DNA from: Lachnospiraceae bacterium XPB1003
Lineage (GTDB): Bacteria > Bacillota > Clostridia > Lachnospirales > Lachnospiraceae
Length of the DNA: 64,000 nucleotides
Direction: 5' to 3'
Assembly (NCBI GenBank): GCA_900102065.1
Contig: FMVK01000005.1
Span: forward strand, 1 to 64,000
Notes under the pieces: generated by a model
The model's database searches: none
Told to the model about the DNA's origin: nothing
The model's input: the letters and a program-made list of their open reading frames with translations, nothing else
Translations under genes and position numbers: made by a program
In this document: positions 60,622 to 64,000 of the stretch, piece after piece
Layout: each line of letters opens with the position of its first letter
Position numbering within the stretch: the first letter of the stretch is position 1

Positions 60622-61026
60622 TCAATGTATATTGAAATAAGTGAAGGTTCCCGTATCCAGGATCTTATCTCTGTCGCTCATGATCTCCACGCCAAAAACA
60701 CTGAGGTCATTACCTCTGCGCTGTTCCTTCGCTTCACAATATACGTACTCTGTACGTATGGCGGGATTGAGAAAATGCAGATCTCCGTCCACCGTTACAG
60801 CCTTCGGTCCGTAGGAACAAGCCGCAAAGCCTGCTGTTATATCCGCAAGGGAATACAGTATTCCGCCGTGAAGAGTACCGTAAGGATTGCAGAATTTCCT
60901 ATCCATCTTTATCCTGCACTTCGCGTATCCTCTCCTGACCTCCACAGCTTCCAGCCCCATCATCTTCATGAATTCATTTTCTTCTATCGTCTTAGCGAAT
61001 ATATTTGTCAGATCTTCGTTTTCCAT
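60622..61026 (-). CDS. PaaI-type hotdog-fold thioesterase
   Basis: A 134-residue hotdog protein. The family signature NPYGTLHGGILYSLADITAGFAA lies near 45-70, with the histidine/glycine of the HGG motif and the acidic residue of the ADxA segment. Such proteins hydrolyse acyl-CoA or aryl-CoA thioesters. It is 24 bp downstream of the pseudouridine synthase gene. Substrate unknown. The start matches GGTACT-type spacing only weakly (AGAGTGAGGTAC). Confidence 0.88.
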   Translation of the reverse strand: MENEDLTNIFAKTIEENEFMKMMGLEAVEVRRGYAKCRIKMDRKFCNPYGTLHGGILYSLADITAGFAACSYGPKAVTVDGDLHFLNPAIRTEYVYCEAKEQRRGNDLSVFGVEIMSDRDKILDTGTFTYFNIH

Positions 61027-61050
61027 AGTACCTCACTCTCTTTTTATCTG

Positions 61051-61713
61051 TCATACTTCAAAGCTCAGCCTCTTTCCCGTGGAAGGATGGGTAAAGTCAA
61101 GCTTTGCTGCTTTTAAACTTGTCGTCCTGATCTCATTTTCTGCGGAATATCTTATCGACTCTTCACTTCCGTATTTCAGATCACCGGTTATGGGGGCGCC
61201 TGCATGTGAGAGCTGTACTCGTATCTGGTGGTGTCTGCCGGTTTCCAAAAGTATTGAAAGGACCTGTGTCTTATCCGTAGTTTCTTTCACCTTATAATGA
61301 AGTACCGCTTTCTTTCCCCTGACGGTATCGTCTGTCACAGATGAAGTATTGGTCTTCGGATCCTTGATCAGATAGTCCGTAAGGGTTCCCTCTTCCGAAG
61401 GCATGCGGCCGAAGACTACTGCCCTGTATTCCTTCCTCATTCCGGCTTCGTCTTTGCCGGATGCCTGAGCCGAAAGCGATGCGGCTGACCTTTTATTCTT
61501 TGCAAATACGATGACACCCTCAACCGGCTGATCAAGCCTGTGGACGACCGCAAGATATAACGGCCTGTCCGGTTCTTTAATATGGAGATAGCTCTTTAGC
61601 TCGCTTTCCATATCCTTTTCGCCTGTCCTGGCCGACTGAACGGCTATTCCCGGAAACTTGTGACACACTATTAGGTCTTTGTCTTCGTATAGTATTTTTA
61701 TCCTTTTATCCAT
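61051..61713 (-). CDS. RluA/RluD-family pseudouridine synthase, short form
   Basis: A 220-residue RNA pseudouridine synthase. The catalytic aspartate is Asp61 in VVHRLDQPVEGVIVFAK, where the family usually has HRLDRDTSG. LLETGRHHQIRVQLSHAGAPITGDLKYG near 150 is the second conserved block. The N-terminal S4 RNA-binding domain of RluD is missing, and the protein is shorter than usual. Target (rRNA or tRNA) unknown. Confidence 0.9.
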   Translation of the reverse strand: MDKRIKILYEDKDLIVCHKFPGIAVQSARTGEKDMESELKSYLHIKEPDRPLYLAVVHRLDQPVEGVIVFAKNKRSAASLSAQASGKDEAGMRKEYRAVVFGRMPSEEGTLTDYLIKDPKTNTSSVTDDTVRGKKAVLHYKVKETTDKTQVLSILLETGRHHQIRVQLSHAGAPITGDLKYGSEESIRYSAENEIRTTSLKAAKLDFTHPSTGKRLSFEV

Positions 61714-61837
61714 TACGCTTATCCTGATAGAGCTTTTTTCCGCCTCAAATACTCCGCAAGCTTGATATTAAAGTGTATCTTCATATTTTTCAAGGCAATG
61801 GTCCGTATTAAGGCGACACAAAATCTTCACAAAATTG

Positions 61838-61864
61838 TTAGCACTCACTATTGACGAGTGCTAA
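61838..61864. promoter_or_regulatory. CIRCE element
   Basis: TTAGCACTC-N9-GAGTGCTAA is a perfect match to the CIRCE inverted repeat bound by HrcA. The TTGACG -35 (61851-61856) lies within it and a TAATAT -10 (61874-61879) lies 17 bp further on, so HrcA binding would occlude the hsp20 promoter. Confidence 0.95.
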
Positions 61865-61879
61865 CAGCAGTGATAATAT
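61851..61879 (+). promoter_or_regulatory. hsp20 promoter overlapping CIRCE
   Basis: TTGACG and TAATAT with a 17-bp spacer form the likely heat-shock promoter of the small heat-shock gene. The leader would be about 115 nt, ending in AAAGGAGG before the ATG at 62002. Confidence 0.7.
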
Positions 61880-62001
61880 ACAGTCAAGATCAAGAGGGAA
61901 CATCGACAGACATACGGAAAATATGAAAAAAGCCACCAGACTCCCTTAAAGACCCAACATTAACTTTTCAAACATATCATCATATAAAGGAGGAATGACT
62001 T

Positions 62002-62430
62002 ATGTATGCACCTAATGTTTTTGACGACAGGCTTATGGACAATTTCTTCGACGGATTCTTTAACAGCCCCGCATGGACTCCCGGAAAAACAGGAACCATG
62101 AGAACCGATATCAGTGAGAAGGACGGAAACTATCACATGGAGATAGAAATGCCCGGATATAAGAAAGAAAATATCCGCGCAGAGCTCAATAACGGTTATC
62201 TCACAGTCACCGGATCCCAGGATGAGACCACCGATGAGAAGGATAACAAGGGCAATGTTATCTTCACCGAGCGTCACACCGGAGAGTGCAGAAGGAGCTA
62301 TTACGTGGGCGAGCATCTGAATGAAGAAGATATCACCGCAAGCTTTGAGGACGGCGTTCTCAAGCTCGACTTCCCTTCCGAGGAAAAGAAGCCTCTTGTT
62401 GAGGAAAAGAAACTCATAGCCATTCGCTGA
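62002..62430 (+). CDS. hsp20: Small heat-shock protein, Hsp20 family
   Basis: A 142-residue ATP-independent chaperone. The alpha-crystallin domain covers about 35-130, and its signature tail segment ASFEDGVLKLDFP matches AxxxxGVL. It keeps unfolding proteins soluble. Control by CIRCE/HrcA is indicated by the upstream element. The start has AAAGGAGG seven bases before the ATG. A strong bidirectional terminator follows. Confidence 0.96.
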   Translation: MYAPNVFDDRLMDNFFDGFFNSPAWTPGKTGTMRTDISEKDGNYHMEIEMPGYKKENIRAELNNGYLTVTGSQDETTDEKDNKGNVIFTERHTGECRRSYYVGEHLNEEDITASFEDGVLKLDFPSEEKKPLVEEKKLIAIR

Positions 62431-62486
62431 TCACTCGGTCAGGCGGACCTATAACCATCTGTCTGACTGTAATTTCCCCTCTTTAG

Positions 62487-62515
62487 AAAAACGGCAGGAA
62501 AACCTGCCGTTTTTC
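62487..62515. terminator. Bidirectional terminator after hsp20
   Basis: AAAAACGGCAGG pairs with CCTGCCGTTTTT around AAAA. The T-runs on both strands let it terminate hsp20 and the facing lipoprotein gene. Confidence 0.9.
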
Positions 62516-62558
62516 ATTTATCTGTAAATCACAGAGTTATTTGATCGTAACTGTTTGA

Positions 62559-63125
62559 TTAATCAACAGGATAAAATGTCACCGTTAAGTCGGAGCTAAG
62601 TCCGAATTCCGAACCTTCAAATGTTCCTACTATGGTCTCGCCATCGAAGATATAAGGGTAATCTTCCTTGCCGTCGAAAATGATCTCTTTTCCCGATATC
62701 TTGTATGAACCGGTGGATTCTTTGATCATATCCTCTATTCCCATAGATTCCACTTCAGAATTGATAAATTCATCAGCCGAAGAATATCCCATAGCCTTTG
62801 CAAGCTTCGCTGTGGTCGTCCCGTTGGATGCAGCCATGCCATCGAATAACTTTCCCATGTAGTCCTTCGTCCATTCCTTGAAAGTAGCTATACTTTCCGG
62901 AGACATATTTGATGTATATTTTCCATTTTCAAGCTTAAGATCTATCTTAACAACAAGGGGTGCCACATCAATCTTCATTCCGGCAGACTTGGTCACATCA
63001 TCCATTATACCGGTAAGATCAGCTTCGCCCTGCCACTTACCTTCGGGACTCTTGCCGCATCCGGAAACGAATAACATTACAAATACAAGTAACAGCGCTA
63101 CACATATCCTGTTTCTCTTTTTCAT
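62559..63125 (-). CDS. Hypothetical small lipoprotein
   Basis: 188 residues. The signal peptide ends in the lipobox FVSGC with the lipidated Cys at about 23. The mature part opens GKSPEGKWQGEADLTGI, a lipocalin-like or META-type beta strand pattern, and ends with KEIIFDGKEDYPYIFDGETIVGTFEG, which suggests a beta-barrel lipoprotein as in several clostridial families. Precise family not recognised. The start has GGGAGG before the ATG. It lies upstream of a facing terminator and downstream of the GH43 gene. Confidence 0.75.
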   Translation of the reverse strand: MKKRNRICVALLLVFVMLFVSGCGKSPEGKWQGEADLTGIMDDVTKSAGMKIDVAPLVVKIDLKLENGKYTSNMSPESIATFKEWTKDYMGKLFDGMAASNGTTTAKLAKAMGYSSADEFINSEVESMGIEDMIKESTGSYKISGKEIIFDGKEDYPYIFDGETIVGTFEGSEFGLSSDLTVTFYPVD

Positions 63126-63170
63126 ATTTCCTCCCTTTTCTTACCGGCTTTGGTTCAAAGCCCGGTCTTC

Positions 63171-64000
63171 TCAGATTCCTTCGATATGATCACACTTTGC
63201 GATGGTATCTATAGAACCGTCTTCGTTATATTTGAATTCAGCCACGCATACGCTTCGCTGGAATTCCTCGCCTCCGGAGAGTTCTGCCGTATGATAGAAA
63301 AGATAAGAATGTCCCTTGAACTCCGCAATTCCGGGATGATTTGTAAATGTTCCTCCCTCTTCCGTCATAAGCACACCGCCGTACTTCCATGGACCTGTGG
63401 GTGAATCGGAAGTAGAATATGCGAGATGCTCATTTACCTTTTCAGTACTCTCTCTGAAGCCTGCATAAACCATATAGTAGATGCCGTTTCTCTTATAGAA
63501 CCAGGGACCTTCTCCATATGATGTTCCCGTAAAGTGGCTGCCCTTTGCGAAAGCCTCCGTTGTCATGGGAACCTTTACTACACCAACTTCCTTATTGTAG
63601 GAGATCATGTCCTCATTTAAGAGAACATATCTGAGTTCCGGATTGCCGAAATACAGATATGCCTGTCCGTCATCATCGATAAATACTGTTGGATCGATAT
63701 CATTCCAGTCATCTTCTCCCTCATCGATAAGAGGGTAGCCAAGATCCTTGAAAGGACCTGTAGGAGAATCCGATACACCTACCGCAATGGCCATACCGCT
63801 GTGTCCGTTTTTCTGAACGGGGCAGTACATGTAATATTTTCCGTTTCTCTTGATGGTCTGGGGAGCCCATGCCCTGTCCTCAGCCCAGCTTATGTCATCA
63901 AGAGAAAAGATGGAACCGTGATCCGTCCAGTTCACCATATCCTTCGTTGAAAAACATCTCCAGTCACGCATGGTATAAAAATGATCGATAAGCTCATCTT
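63171..64000 (-). CDS. Glycoside hydrolase family 43 (partial, runs off right edge)
   Basis: At least 276 residues of a five-bladed propeller glycosidase acting on arabinan, xylan or related plant glycans. The frame remains open at position 64000, where the translation upstream of the internal Met reads ...DELIDHFYT, so the N-terminus lies outside the window. Visible landmarks are WAPQTIKRNGKYYMY, the DPTVFIDDDGQAYLYFG stretch supplying an acidic residue, and the general-acid glutamate in YGEGPWFYKRNG. The final RSVCVAEFKYNEDGSI is typical. A signal peptide cannot be judged. It may work with the sugar ABC importer found earlier, but this is inference. Confidence 0.9.
   Translation of the reverse strand, partial: DELIDHFYTMRDWRCFSTKDMVNWTDHGSIFSLDDISWAEDRAWAPQTIKRNGKYYMYCPVQKNGHSGMAIAVGVSDSPTGPFKDLGYPLIDEGEDDWNDIDPTVFIDDDGQAYLYFGNPELRYVLLNEDMISYNKEVGVVKVPMTTEAFAKGSHFTGTSYGEGPWFYKRNGIYYMVYAGFRESTEKVNEHLAYSTSDSPTGPWKYGGVLMTEEGGTFTNHPGIAEFKGHSYLFYHTAELSGGEEFQRSVCVAEFKYNEDGSIDTIAKCDHIEGI

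Noticed and set aside
1-64000. CRISPR arrays, tRNA or rRNA genes, complete IS elements, prophage
   Set aside because: I saw no regularly spaced repeats, no tRNA T-loop sequences in a cloverleaf context, no rRNA-like stretches and no transposase other than the decayed remnant.

Overview
This is a 64 kb chromosomal window from a Firmicute, most likely a Lachnospiraceae member of the Butyrivibrio/Roseburia type. The genus is inference. The evidence is moderate GC, strong AGGAGG ribosome sites, a perfect CIRCE element, and clostridial families such as DUF951, DUF402, DUF3048, DUF624/YesL, DUF5684, DUF6320, MecA and RecU. Rumen-type sugar ABC and GH43 genes fit too. There are no rRNA or tRNA genes, no CRISPR array, no intact insertion sequence and no recognisable prophage. 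About 57 protein genes are supported, with one clear pseudogene and one gene split by a frameshift.

Layout. 1-4514 (minus): hisS, a MATE exporter, cysK, then a split gene that runs off the left edge. 4635-9218: a DUF5684 membrane protein, DUF951, two tandem RimK-like ATP-grasp ligases with a lone HPt protein, and an RSH protein with intact hydrolase but eroded synthetase. 9229-15017 (minus): an XRE-type regulator, sirtuin, aspS, an unknown protein, recU and an unknown helical protein. 15177-15500: remnant of an Rpn-type transposase/nuclease. 15490-20483 (minus): a complete branched-chain amino acid ABC system (livJ-livHMGF). 20836-28250 (plus): a HAD phosphatase, then a surface-polysaccharide export and assembly block (ABC-2 permease, Wzt-like ATPase, methyltransferase, a 1053-residue multidomain glycosyltransferase and an unknown protein). 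28247-38003 (minus): a CDF transporter and three very large signalling proteins, two of HD-GYP type and one hybrid sensor without its phosphoacceptor histidine. 38288-46728: a lipoprotein, tatD, an esterase/DUF6320/acyltransferase operon behind a 72-bp tandem repeat, DUF402, DUF3048, and a divergent ArsR/methyltransferase pair sharing an operator. 46804-51087: a sugar ABC importer lacking its ATPase, plus YesL. 51109-56268 (minus): a SleB-type wall hydrolase, dCMP deaminase, rpiB, Sua5/TsaC and a membrane-anchored GH18 protein. 56269-56954: a non-coding stretch with a strong minus-strand promoter and folded RNA. 56955-64000: mecA with an odd start, ackA, proS, a thioesterase, a pseudouridine synthase, CIRCE-controlled hsp20, a lipoprotein and a partial GH43.

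How it fits together. The content is mostly housekeeping (three aminoacyl-tRNA synthetases, tRNA t6A modification, recombination, acetate fermentation), nutrient uptake (Liv and sugar ABC systems, GH43) and envelope work. It carries an unusually dense set of signalling proteins. Several gene starts sit directly behind extended -10 promoters and may be leaderless. Intrinsic terminators are placed so that both solute-binding proteins can be expressed above their permeases. The most unusual items are the possible +1 frameshift at CCC-UGA at the left edge, the ACG start candidate of mecA, the RSH protein with a dead synthetase, the HPt/ATP-grasp cluster, the histidine-less hybrid sensor, a terminator buried in tatD coding sequence, and the structured RNA region near 56.6-56.85 kb.
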